58,801 bases of DNA, taken from positions 1 to 58,801 of the forward strand of contig CAIVEH010000014.1 in the NCBI GenBank assembly GCA_903904855.1, given 5' to 3'. Shown here piece after piece: positions 9,401 through 17,045 of the stretch (position 1 is the first letter of the stretch; each line of letters starts with the position of its first letter). Made by a program: the position numbers and the translations under genes. A model generated the notes under the pieces. The model was given only the letters and a program-made list of their open reading frames with translations. It ran no database searches and was not told where the DNA came from. The stretch comes from an uncultured Bacteroidota bacterium (GTDB taxonomy: Bacteria > Bacteroidota > Bacteroidia > Chitinophagales > Chitinophagaceae).

Positions 9401-11780
9401 ATGGCCTGGTGAGTATTGTATGGTAAGTATATATACCTCCGATTGTAGTAAATCCCTGACTGTTATTAACACAGCTTATCCAGCTACTTTTAGGATTTGT
9501 GGCCCAGCAAGAGGGGAAACCGATGCCTATAACATCTGCACTTCCACCAGAAGTTACTTCTATTTCACCTGTGCATATAGGATTGGAAATCAGGGAAGCT
9601 GCAATAGCAGGGTCTTCATAAGTAACAATCCACTTTGGATCTTTTACAGGTGCGCCACAATCCAAACCAGGAACCACTGCCGAATTTGTAACAGGATCAT
9701 AACCAGTATTAACCTTGATTGAATCCACACAACAGGATGTAGTATCTCTTGGGCCTATTACAGGGCCACAATACGGTATAGTAACGGTGGTTGTTACAAA
9801 ACATCCGGGAGATATCAGATACTTGATAGTAGCAGTGCAAGGGCCGGGGCCGGGATTAGTTGCAGTTACAACACCTGTAGTACTAATCGTACCACATGAT
9901 GGAGTAAGGCTGCTCCACACACCAGCGGGGGTGGCGTCTGCCAGAGTTGTTGTTGTTGAAGGGCAGGCTATTGTTGTTGCCCCGGTTATTGGCGCTGGTA
10001 GAATGTTTGTTACAGATGCGCTTCCCGACATAGTACTGGTGCATCCGGTCGTATTATCAGTTGCTGTAATTGTATAAGTGCAGGGGGAGCATTGGGTACC
10101 AAAATCCAATGCAACTCCTGTTCCACCCCTTGACGTTATCAGTGCAGTACCACAATAAACCTTATAGGTAACTCCTACCTGCGAACCACTCAAACCAATA
10201 TGAGGGCAACCAAAGCTGCTATCGCAATAATTGCCGCCACCGGTTACGTTATACACAACAGGTAATGGCGCCACTGTTACTGTAACGCTGCCATTCATTG
10301 TATCACTACATCCGGTTGTGGCATTGGTTGCTACAACTTTATAAACACAATTAGTGCAGAATAATCCGAAATCAAGTGGTGCACCTGAACCAGATAACGG
10401 AGCGCCAACTATGGTAGTACCGCAGTACAACTGATAATTGATACCTGGAGATGAACAACTTAAACCAACATGAACACCACTGCTTCCGGCGCAGCAAAAT
10501 CCGCCGCCGGTAACATTACACAATGGAGGCAATGCCCCCAAAGTTACTATCGCGCTGCCTGTCATCGTACTGCTGCATCCTGTAACCGTGTTAATGGCTA
10601 CTACAGTGTAAGTACACGCAGTACAAAATGCTCCAAAATCAATAGCAGAGCCAGTTCCTGTAACTGGAGCACCAACTGTGCTAGTGCCACAATATAGCTG
10701 ATAACTTATACCGGGTGTGGAGCAACTCAAACCAACATGCACTCCTGAGCCTCCAGGGCAGCATACACCGCCACCGGTTACTGTACACAATGGTGGTAAT
10801 GGATTTACAGTTACCGTTACAGACTGTGGTAAACCTGGGCAACCATTGGCCGATGGAGTTATTGTTATAGTAGCCACTACCGGAGTTGTTCCAGTATTAA
10901 CTGCTGTAAATGAAGGTATGAGAGATCCTGTACCCGATGCCGCAAGTCCAATAGATGGGTTACTGTTGGTCCAGGAATAGGTTGTTCCTGTTACTGTAGA
11001 CGTAAATATAATCGGAGCAGTGTTTGCGTCACTGCAACGAACCTGTGTGCCGGTTACAGTTAATACCGGTACGGGGTATACAGTTACTGTTGCAGTACTA
11101 TAGCAGCCATCCGGCAATGTATAGGTAATTAATCCTGTGCACGGAAGAGATGTTGAAATGCCGGTACATACTCCCGTACCTGCCACTACAGAAACACAGC
11201 TGCCGCCGCCATTAAATGTACCACCGGGGGTTGCATCTGCCAAGGTTGTGGTTCCCCCTGTGCCGCAGATAGTTCTTGTTCCCGTTATAGCTGCCGGGGC
11301 CGCATTCACGGTTACTGCCTGTGTCACATAACAGCCTGTGTTGCCATAAGTAATTATAGCCACACATCCAGCTGTAATACCGGTTACAACCCCTGCAGGG
11401 CTTACAATGGCACAAGATGATGAAGTAGACCATGTACCTCCCGCCGTTATATCAGAAAGCGCAATGGTAGAACCTACGCACACACTTGTTGGCCCGGAAA
11501 TGGGCGCTGGTGTGGGATAGACTGTTACCGGATAAGTAGTGGAACCACCAATTGAAAAATTGTAAGTGATGGTAACAACTCCTGCCGCAATACCGGTAAT
11601 TATCCCGGTACCACTTCCTATACTAGCCATTGCAGGGTTGCTGCTTACCCAGGAACCTGGTGAGGCATCGGTTAGTGTAATCGTCGATCCTGTACACACT
11701 GCGCTCGGGCCTGTTATCAGTTGTGCAAAAGCGCCAACTGCGCTTAAGTATAACACGAGTAATAAAAATATTTTTTTCAT
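6441..11780 (-). CDS. Giant Cys-rich Ig-like adhesin with T9SS sorting domain
   Basis: This is a 1779-aa protein with a signal peptide (MKKIFLLLVLYLSAVGAFAQ). Successive Big_2/PKD-like modules carry SVCVGSTI, GGTWSSS and I.Y signatures. Four modules of the VTGGG...VGLSCS..GISYQLYCGT type lie in the first two thirds (first around residue 330). A separate ~200-residue region (around 690-890; SCCVDSIKVNTGYDPV ... YNISPNSMGLNVVG) looks like a jelly-roll or carbohydrate-binding fold, but I cannot name it. The last ~75 residues (VFPNPNQGSFTVNL ... APGIYMVSVTTANG) are a T9SS type A sorting domain. Cysteines are unusually frequent (CCPGG, LYCGT, FCTACTYT), unlike the related modules of the plus-strand 1962-aa protein. 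Its promoter carries LytTR-like boxes and its transcript the leader element at 11911-11944. Surface adhesion is inferred. Confidence 0.85.
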   Translation of the reverse strand: MKKIFLLLVLYLSAVGAFAQLITGPSAVCTGSTITLTDASPGSWVSSNPAMASIGSGTGIITGIAAGVVTITYNFSIGGSTTYPVTVYPTPAPISGPTSVCVGSTIALSDITAGGTWSTSSSCAIVSPAGVVTGITAGCVAIITYGNTGCYVTQAVTVNAAPAAITGTRTICGTGGTTTLADATPGGTFNGGGSCVSVVAGTGVCTGISTSLPCTGLITYTLPDGCYSTATVTVYPVPVLTVTGTQVRCSDANTAPIIFTSTVTGTTYSWTNSNPSIGLAASGTGSLIPSFTAVNTGTTPVVATITITPSANGCPGLPQSVTVTVNPLPPLCTVTGGGVCCPGGSGVHVGLSCSTPGISYQLYCGTSTVGAPVTGTGSAIDFGAFCTACTYTVVAINTVTGCSSTMTGSAIVTLGALPPLCNVTGGGFCCAGSSGVHVGLSCSSPGINYQLYCGTTIVGAPLSGSGAPLDFGLFCTNCVYKVVATNATTGCSDTMNGSVTVTVAPLPVVYNVTGGGNYCDSSFGCPHIGLSGSQVGVTYKVYCGTALITSRGGTGVALDFGTQCSPCTYTITATDNTTGCTSTMSGSASVTNILPAPITGATTIACPSTTTTLADATPAGVWSSLTPSCGTISTTGVVTATNPGPGPCTATIKYLISPGCFVTTTVTIPYCGPVIGPRDTTSCCVDSIKVNTGYDPVTNSAVVPGLDCGAPVKDPKWIVTYEDPAIAASLISNPICTGEIEVTSGGSADVIGIGFPSCWATNPKSSWISCVNNSQGFTTIGGIYTYHTILTRPFTMCKADLVNVNLQLAYDNYILSTNIDGTSFYSSGVVNNCSTASFHTTSTTVFLSAGTHYLNVDLYNYSAAYNISPNSMGLNVVGTIKSADDSGSFVNENKATHCCCEGCEITGNTHICAGGTTTLSSCSSCVWSSSNTSVATIGSCTGVVTGISGGTVTITHVSDIGCSTFITVTVDALPTVCTVTGGGPYCIGTTCPHVFLGCSQVGVNYQLSCGSTLVTPLLAGTGSALDFGPECGPCTYTVKATNTIGCTSTMSGSATSTPNSPCPILGTVTSMCVGDNLTMITGSCSPVPSCPWSSSNTSVATVNCSGVVSAVAAGVVIISYTTVAGCVSTYTITVNPSCPISGTLSICAGGSTTLTTCCIGGVWSSSNPACIVVNPATGVCTSLSAPCCSRISYTTMAGCISYATVCSTPVPTVTPNPVSICLGTSVTLNPTPSGGTWTGTPCVSMTPVGSTSSRVITGLFAPCVGSVTYSVGGCSVNVPVTVNAACPITGPLVHPHTVCSGSSIVLATTCVGGTWSSSNPTCVSVNPISGVCTGGTTGTIPCSATITYTSAGGCTSTYTVTNNPVPTISATTLGYCTYMSYINTLTATGGPGTWSTSGLGHATPISTTSPITGVNANSPGTEVFYYTNNTTGCFAQVTVTVYPIPTINVPPNVCVGSSVTCTVNPTGGTFGLSSGCASITSAGVLTGISGLCTEYITYNKNGCITFGVVTVNPLPIASGPSVVCVGSSISETELTGMNCVWSLIPSSPYASLSSFLGTSTNINGLSAGSVTLKAKSLAGCISYKPITVNAPPVPGVILWSPSNIVCVGGTINFANWGGATPGGTWSTSCSLPYATMTPGVGGGTILGDFWGWWPFSHSCILTYTTPNVPGCGTRSVSNTYTVELCKHKGSTAGDETDVLPATELKVFPNPNQGSFTVNLQTDKNESAEVKVTNVIGETIKKFTTVTNKDNMVQIDNAPGIYMVSVTTANGNYVAKVVVE

Positions 11781-11910
11781 CTTTTTGTTTTAATTAGTTA
11801 ATTGAATTGATTTGGTTTTGCGAATTATTATTTACAAATCTTGTAAATAGTTTTTATCAGCCATCTGGCAACCGGATATGATGTTGTATTTCTTTCATGA
11901 TGCTTATTTT

Positions 11911-11944
11911 TGTACCTACTCTTTTCCCTTTTCGGCAACCGGGT
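11911..11944 (-). promoter_or_regulatory. Structured leader element, copy a (giant adhesin)
   Basis: The minus strand reads stem CCC (11943-11941), a 12-nt loop ending CCGAAAA, stem GGG (11928-11926), then AAAAGAGTAGGTA. It lies about 130 nt upstream of ATG 11780 and about 60 nt downstream of the predicted -7 element, so it should be transcribed. It matches four copies at 43401, 45197, 46246 and 46829. Confidence 0.6.
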
Positions 11945-12005
11945 GCATACTCTATTTTGGATTTTCTGCATGCTCCTGTTTGAGATATCAGTTTTGATAC
12001 CGGAT

Positions 12006-12013
12006 GCAACTTA
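12006..12013 (-). promoter_or_regulatory. Candidate -7 element of the giant adhesin gene
   Basis: The minus strand reads TAAGTTGC, an imperfect match to TAnnTTTG. It is 36 bp downstream of the nearest TACCGTTG half-site, exactly the spacing seen at 4670-4677. Most of the support comes from this shared geometry. Confidence 0.35.
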
Positions 12014-12048
12014 TCTTGAATTGCTGACTCAATGATGCGCAAATGAGC

Positions 12049-12077
12049 CAACGGTATATTTGGTTGAGGCAACGGTA
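12049..12077 (-). promoter_or_regulatory. Direct-repeat operator, LytTR-like (copy 2)
   Basis: The minus strand has TACCGTTG at 12077-12070 and 12056-12049, again 21 bp apart. Flanking bases are shared with copy 1 at 4713-4741, including CTCATTTG after the second half-site. Confidence 0.5.
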
Positions 12078-12219
12078 AAATGTGCTTTTCCATATACTGT
12101 TTTTGTGTAAAAAATGGATAATCATGAATCTGGAATGTATTACAGTATATTCGCTGCAAACCGGTATAAAATCAGATGTAAAGGTGCGTCAACAGCACAT
12201 CCTCAGAAAGAGTTCAACA

Positions 12220-12295
12220 ACTGATAAGTGAGATGAAACAAACGGTAATTTTAATACCGTTAAACAACGGTACCGGTACCGTCGTTTAACGGTAT
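12220..12295. repeat. 76-bp exact intergenic repeat with 42-bp palindrome (copy 2)
   Basis: Identical to 4882-4957; the palindrome is at 12254-12295. It sits 86 bp beyond the stop of the histidine kinase gene and upstream of the giant adhesin gene. Confidence 0.85.
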
Positions 12296-12380
12296 TGCTG
12301 AGAAAAGAAGTGATAAATAATACGGAAATCCTGATTAAAATAGATTTTTATTCAACAGGAATCGCAATTAATAGAACGCA

Positions 12381-15359
12381 TCACGAAAGATCATCCGGCA
12401 ACAGAAACTCGACTGCAGTTCCCCTGTATTGCTTGTCCGGAAAAGCATCTTCAATATGTATATAGAGTTCTTTGCCGGTTAGCTGAGAAATAAGATCCAG
12501 CCGTTGCTGGGTAATTTTCATCCCTTTGCTTATATGTGTTTTCAGTCCCTCTCGTCCAAATGTTCCCTCTTTTGGTATCCCCATTCCATCATCGATGATC
12601 CTTATCTTCAGCATACCCTTTTTTGCTTTACTGATTGTGATTTCCAAGTGGCCATTTTCTTTCTTTGGCAGTATACCATGCCAAATAGCATTTTCTATAA
12701 ATGGCTGCATCAGCATTACCGGTACCATGGTTTCATCGCCGTCTATCTCAGGGTCAATGTTTATTTTATAGGTAAGCTTCTCGCCAAACCTCAGGCCTTC
12801 CATCTCAAGGTAAAGTTTAAGGTATTCTATTTCATCATCAAGAGGAATATACTTCTTCGAAGAAATATCCAGGTTCATACGGATAAGCCTCGCAAAATTC
12901 GATAGGTATAAGTTGGCCTCGTGCGTTTCATTGTTGTTGATATACACTTGTATAGAGTTCATTACATTGAAAATGAAATGAGGGTTCATCATAGCCTGCA
13001 GCGCCTGTTGCTCCAATTGAGTCACCTGGTCCTTTATCATCAATTCTTCACGGTGTTTCCGTCTCGATACTTTCAGTCGCATCCTGGCAATTAACACAAC
13101 AATCAGCATAAATATAAAAGCGCACACTAGCCAGAACCATAGCGCCTTCCAAAAGGGGAGTGCAATGCTGAAATGAAATGAACGGGGTTCGCTCCATAAA
13201 CCATTGAGTATCCTGGCTCTTACCTGGAAATGGTAGTTTCCGGGTGATAATGAAGAGAAATAAATGGTAGTATTTTGGGTCACATCCCACTCCTGATCAT
13301 CCTTAAGTTTGTATTGGTAGATTACTTCATTTCCCTGCTTGAAAGCTATTGCTATAAAATCAAAACGGAGATTGTTTTGGCTAAAATCGAAAGAATAGCT
13401 GCGCTCCGGATTCAGAGATTCATGCCCATTCTGAACTTCAGATATATATATCGGCGGCGGAACAGAATGTATGCCTGTTGCCGTTTTACGATCTATAACA
13501 GTCAATCCCGCAGAAGTGGCAAAGCAAAGCTCACTGTCATCAGCAAAAACATCATTAACGTCATTTGAACCTAGTCCATCACCAATTGTAAATTTTCTCG
13601 TAACGGTTAAAGTTCCCCCTTCGGATTTCAATAATGTTACTCCCTTGCTGGTAGCAACAAATACTTCGGTTTTATGCACAAATACCTTTTTGCAGATATT
13701 GCTGCTCAGCCCTTGAATCTCACCCACAAAACCTAATTTTGTGTCATTTTTATATAAGGATATGCCTTGGCCATAGGTTGCAATAAGAAATACCGAATCT
13801 GAAGTTTCGGAAATGGAACTGATCCTGTATCCGCTACTCACCTTCTTACGTGCGCTATTTAGGTATGCACCTTGTTTCTTGCTATATAAACCTTCTTCTG
13901 TACCATACCATGTTTCATTATTTACATCTGTAAAAACGGAATAAATCCTGATCCCCTCTGGATTTATATAGTGCAATGGATTCCCATTGGCAACATCCGC
14001 CGACTCACCTTCATATATTCCTTTTGCTGAAGCAATGCTAAGCTGGTCATTCCTGAGGCATAAATCTTTTACATTTATTATTTGTTTGGGATTGTTTCGC
14101 AGGATCTGCGTATAATCTAGTAGATGTGAAGTTTTTCGAATGTTGTCCATATACAACATAAAAGCGTCCGATCCTATCCACATGTGTTTGCCAGAAACTA
14201 TTATTTTCAATATCCTGTTATCCGGCCTTTTATATTCTCCAATCAGGTCCGGATTTATCCTGTCTTTTTGTATAGCTGCAACTCTTCCATTATCAAGCCC
14301 CGCATAAATTATACCTTCAGCTTTTGTTACGGAGGCAACATAATTGCCGCCCAATCCGTTTACCGCATTGTAGTTTCTTACTGCTTCAAATCCATGTGGA
14401 AGCATATATAGACCGTCGCCTATGGTTGAGATCCAGAAATTGCCTTCAAAGTCTTCACAAATATCGCAGGTATTTTCGCCTGGCATATAGTGTTCAGGTA
14501 TTTTCGTAAGGTCATTATAATCATAACAAAATACACCGTTTCCTTTTGTAGACATCCAGAGTTTATTGCTCCTGCTCAGGTAAATTGACCTTATTATATT
14601 CGGGTCAAAATCTTTGCTCAATGGTAGTATCATTTTTTGCAATGTATCTTTTTGCAATACAATTCCTTTAGGCGAGCAGAATAAAGTGCCACCATCCTTT
14701 AGATAACAATACCCACTTTTATAATTACTGAAATATCTGCTGCTGAATCGTTTTATAGTGTCATTTGATAAATAAATCAAGGGAATAATACCGCCATAAT
14801 TCTGCGAAATAATATAGTTGCCTGCTCCGCTGCTATTCATTATAATACCACCAACCGGTAACTTCGCACTTACGGGGTCAATTCTCTTTAAATTCAGTCC
14901 ATCAATGACTACATATTCATGTTCAGTTGCAAACCAGAGCCGGTGTTGTTTATCTTCAAAAAAATGTAAAAATGACCCTTTCGATGTTGCCGAAGCAAGC
15001 AACCTGCTATTATAGAAATTGTAGAATTCTCCATTAAAATAATAGGTTAGTGTACCATTGAATCCCAGAAACCAGATTCTGCCTTCCATATCCTCATATA
15101 CACGCAACATTTCATTATCAGAAAGGGCAAGAGGTGTACTGAAATTAGTGAATTTATGACCATCATACCTTGATACCCCATCTTGTGTGCATATCCACAA
15201 ATAGCCTTTACTGTCATTGAGCACAGAATATACAATACTACTTGCCAGCCCGTCGTTAACGGTAAAATGCCGCATATTGATTTCTCTGCCTGATAGCGTA
15301 CATGCCTGCAAAATGAGTATCAGGCCAATGGTTACAATGCGGCGAATAAAGTCTGTCAT
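12381..15359 (-). CDS. Two-component sensor kinase: beta-propeller, Y_Y_Y and LytS-type kinase
   Basis: This is a 992-aa membrane kinase. An N-terminal signal or anchor (residues 1-24, ending LILQACTLSG) is followed by a periplasmic two-component-regulator propeller (about 25-620; repeats such as DGLASSIVYSVLNDSKGYLWICT and GNFWISTIGDGLY). A Y_Y_Y domain follows (YQYKLKDDQEWDV ... LSPGNYHFQVRA), then a membrane helix near 750-770. The kinase is of the His_kinase (LytS) type, with MNPHFIFN giving His794, FIENAIWHG as the N box near residue 890 and DDGMGIP as the G1 box. The reading frame is complete. It starts one base after the stop of the LytTR regulator gene, so the two form an operon. The propeller suggests an extracellular ligand such as a glycan, but this is not shown. 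Likely targets are the two promoters with TACCGTTG boxes. Confidence 0.9.
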   Translation of the reverse strand: MTDFIRRIVTIGLILILQACTLSGREINMRHFTVNDGLASSIVYSVLNDSKGYLWICTQDGVSRYDGHKFTNFSTPLALSDNEMLRVYEDMEGRIWFLGFNGTLTYYFNGEFYNFYNSRLLASATSKGSFLHFFEDKQHRLWFATEHEYVVIDGLNLKRIDPVSAKLPVGGIIMNSSGAGNYIISQNYGGIIPLIYLSNDTIKRFSSRYFSNYKSGYCYLKDGGTLFCSPKGIVLQKDTLQKMILPLSKDFDPNIIRSIYLSRSNKLWMSTKGNGVFCYDYNDLTKIPEHYMPGENTCDICEDFEGNFWISTIGDGLYMLPHGFEAVRNYNAVNGLGGNYVASVTKAEGIIYAGLDNGRVAAIQKDRINPDLIGEYKRPDNRILKIIVSGKHMWIGSDAFMLYMDNIRKTSHLLDYTQILRNNPKQIINVKDLCLRNDQLSIASAKGIYEGESADVANGNPLHYINPEGIRIYSVFTDVNNETWYGTEEGLYSKKQGAYLNSARKKVSSGYRISSISETSDSVFLIATYGQGISLYKNDTKLGFVGEIQGLSSNICKKVFVHKTEVFVATSKGVTLLKSEGGTLTVTRKFTIGDGLGSNDVNDVFADDSELCFATSAGLTVIDRKTATGIHSVPPPIYISEVQNGHESLNPERSYSFDFSQNNLRFDFIAIAFKQGNEVIYQYKLKDDQEWDVTQNTTIYFSSLSPGNYHFQVRARILNGLWSEPRSFHFSIALPFWKALWFWLVCAFIFMLIVVLIARMRLKVSRRKHREELMIKDQVTQLEQQALQAMMNPHFIFNVMNSIQVYINNNETHEANLYLSNFARLIRMNLDISSKKYIPLDDEIEYLKLYLEMEGLRFGEKLTYKINIDPEIDGDETMVPVMLMQPFIENAIWHGILPKKENGHLEITISKAKKGMLKIRIIDDGMGIPKEGTFGREGLKTHISKGMKITQQRLDLISQLTGKELYIHIEDAFPDKQYRGTAVEFLLPDDLS

Positions 15360-15360
15360 A

Positions 15361-16143
15361 TCAGGCTATAAATTGTTTCGCCCTTTCAAGCAATTCTGTA
15401 CTTCTGCGTCGTGACACCGCCAGCGACCGTCCATCCGACATAATCACGTCAATGCCGTTTTCTTTATTTATATTTTTGAGGTGTGTAAAATTGATGATGC
15501 TCGATTTGTGTATCCTGAAAAATCCCAGATCGGCCAGCAGGCTCTCATATTCTTTCAGCGTTTTCGATACCACTACTTTGTGGCTCCTGGCCATGTAGAA
15601 TGAGGTATAATTATCATCCCCCTCCAGGTACATCACATCTTCAAGGTCCACTATATTGTACCCATTGGTATCGGGCAAAGTAATTTTTTTTATTGCACCG
15701 GGGTTATGCAGCATATTCACAAGGTGGTTAACCACAGCGCTGTAATTTTCATTGTCATTAGCCTTTCTCATCGCCTGTATCTTAAGCAGCTTTTCTTCCA
15801 CCTGTATTAATTCATTCACATCCACCGGCTTCAGCAAAAAGTCTACTGCCGATGCTTTTATAGCATTGAGCGCATATTTTTCGTGTGCCGTTACAAATAC
15901 TATCAGTGGCACATACTCTATCATTTTTAGCAGTTCAAAACCATTCTTACGGGGCATCGCTATATCCAGATAAACCACATCTGGCCGCTTGTCATTTATG
16001 ACAAGGGCTGCGGCCTCAGCACCCATGGCTGTATCAATTACCTCAATAGCCGGGCAGTATATACCAAGCAGCTTATTAAGGTTGGTTATGGCATGCAATT
16101 CATCATCTACTATTATGGCTTTTAGATATTTTTTATCAGGCAT
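15361..16143 (-). CDS. LytTR-family response regulator
   Basis: This is a 260-aa protein when started at ATG 16143, directly before the receiver strand (MPDKKYLKAIIVDDE). An ATG at 16206 would add 21 hydrophobic residues out of place in a cytosolic regulator. The receiver domain (1-120) has the acidic pair D13/D14, phospho-acceptor D60 (VVYLDIAMP), T in FVTAHEKYA and K in LLKPVD. The LytTR DNA-binding domain (about 155-258) has IVDLEDVMYLEGDDNYTSFY and FFRIHKSSIINFTHL. TGATATG links it to the kinase gene. LytTR proteins bind direct repeats about two helical turns apart, and such repeats occur in front of the genes at 4649 and 11780, the basis for proposing a local regulon. Confidence 0.92.
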   Translation of the reverse strand: MPDKKYLKAIIVDDELHAITNLNKLLGIYCPAIEVIDTAMGAEAAALVINDKRPDVVYLDIAMPRKNGFELLKMIEYVPLIVFVTAHEKYALNAIKASAVDFLLKPVDVNELIQVEEKLLKIQAMRKANDNENYSAVVNHLVNMLHNPGAIKKITLPDTNGYNIVDLEDVMYLEGDDNYTSFYMARSHKVVVSKTLKEYESLLADLGFFRIHKSSIINFTHLKNINKENGIDVIMSDGRSLAVSRRRSTELLERAKQFIA

Positions 16144-16559
16144 ATTTCGGGGCAACTGGTTTAGTCCAATAAATATACTCAGGATAAGTTGAAATGACAA
16201 CTTCATGACGAATATAATATTTTAAATTCCTAATATGTGGTTATGTCTCAACTCCCATTAATAAAAGATGAAGAAATCCTTCACTTCTTCATTAATCCAG
16301 CCCGGTTAGGTCTGGAGAAATTTTGCAAATTTTTTACAAAATTCTGACTGGCTTTAAATCTCATAAATGTAGGTAGTCAACTAATTTGTTTTAAGTTCCG
16401 AAGGATTTCGGAAGAAGCTTTTTATTCTTCTCGGGTTGGGGGCTTGGGTTTATAAAATTGAAATATAGCAGCATAGAGTATCTGAAAACCTATGCAGGTA
16501 TGTATTCTTGTATAAAATCAAGCCTTAGAAATTATATCTGAAAATAAGAATAAGATATT
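16144..16559. other. 416-bp intergenic region between regulator and protease operon
   Basis: No gene is seen. It contains AAGTTG/CAACTT (16186-16203) in the leader of the regulator gene, and a perfect 7-bp hairpin TTCCGAA-GGAT-TTCGGAA at 16396-16413. The latter is a possible end signal for the gene at 16560, although no strong T run follows it on the minus strand. No TACCGTTG box is present. Confidence 0.5.
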
Positions 16560-17045
16560 TTATTTTACTCTCCTGCACTTTTTATCCAGTTCCCTATGGT
16601 CAATCCAATCATTGAGTTGCTTTACCAAGGCAGTATCCTGGCCTCGTTTCAGTCCGCAGTCATACATGGCAACCATTGGGTTTTTATCGGTTATCCTGCT
16701 CATAAATTCAGCAGGGGAGGGTAGCTCTTTAAGTGTGCTGTATTCCTTATATGTATAATTTGTAAAAGCTGAATTAATGCCCACGCCCCGGCGGTCGAGC
16801 AGGTAGCCTTTATGAAGCAAAACAGGAAGCGCGCCTGCGCCTCCTGTTTTTATATCCGACTGGTCGGGGTAAGATTCTACCTGTTTTTTATCGGTCGATA
16901 GAACAACCGCTACCCGGTTCCTGTAGTCTTTCTTTGTTTTATAAACAATAATATGCGGCAATGCTGAAACAGGTTTTGTTTGTGCTGTTACAAACGTGTT
17001 GAGCAGTAAAACAGCAACTGAAAAACCAGTAATTTTTTTCATCAT
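16560..17045 (-). CDS. Small secreted protein coupled to a C10 protease
   Basis: This is a 161-aa protein with a signal peptide (MMKKITGFSVAVLLLNTFVTAQ). The mature part has LPHIIVYKTKKDYRNRVAVVLSTDKKQ, LLDRRGVGINSAFTNYTYKEY and MVAMYDCG. I recognise no named family. Its ATG overlaps the TGA of the protease gene (ATGA), so translation is coupled. By position it could be an inhibitor or accessory factor of the protease, as inhibitors often accompany C10 enzymes, but no inhibitor motif is visible and this is only inference. A second ATG one codon downstream is an equally possible start. Confidence 0.7.
   Translation of the reverse strand: MMKKITGFSVAVLLLNTFVTAQTKPVSALPHIIVYKTKKDYRNRVAVVLSTDKKQVESYPDQSDIKTGGAGALPVLLHKGYLLDRRGVGINSAFTNYTYKEYSTLKELPSPAEFMSRITDKNPMVAMYDCGLKRGQDTALVKQLNDWIDHRELDKKCRRVK

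Larger units (their letters stand above)
11781..12380. other. 600-bp regulatory region upstream of the giant adhesin gene
   Basis: No gene is supported. Reading in the minus direction it contains a 76-bp repeat with palindrome, paired TACCGTTG boxes, a -7-like element, a leader of about 220 nt with the structured element, and the start codon at 11780. Small frames inside (11857-12159) cross these elements and resemble nothing. Confidence 0.7.

Noticed and set aside
11857-12159. 100-codon open frame upstream of the giant adhesin gene
   Set aside because: It overlaps the paired TACCGTTG boxes and the leader element. The shared peptide LPLPQP...PL.HL with the N-terminal extension of the barrel frame comes from the duplicated operator DNA, not from a protein.
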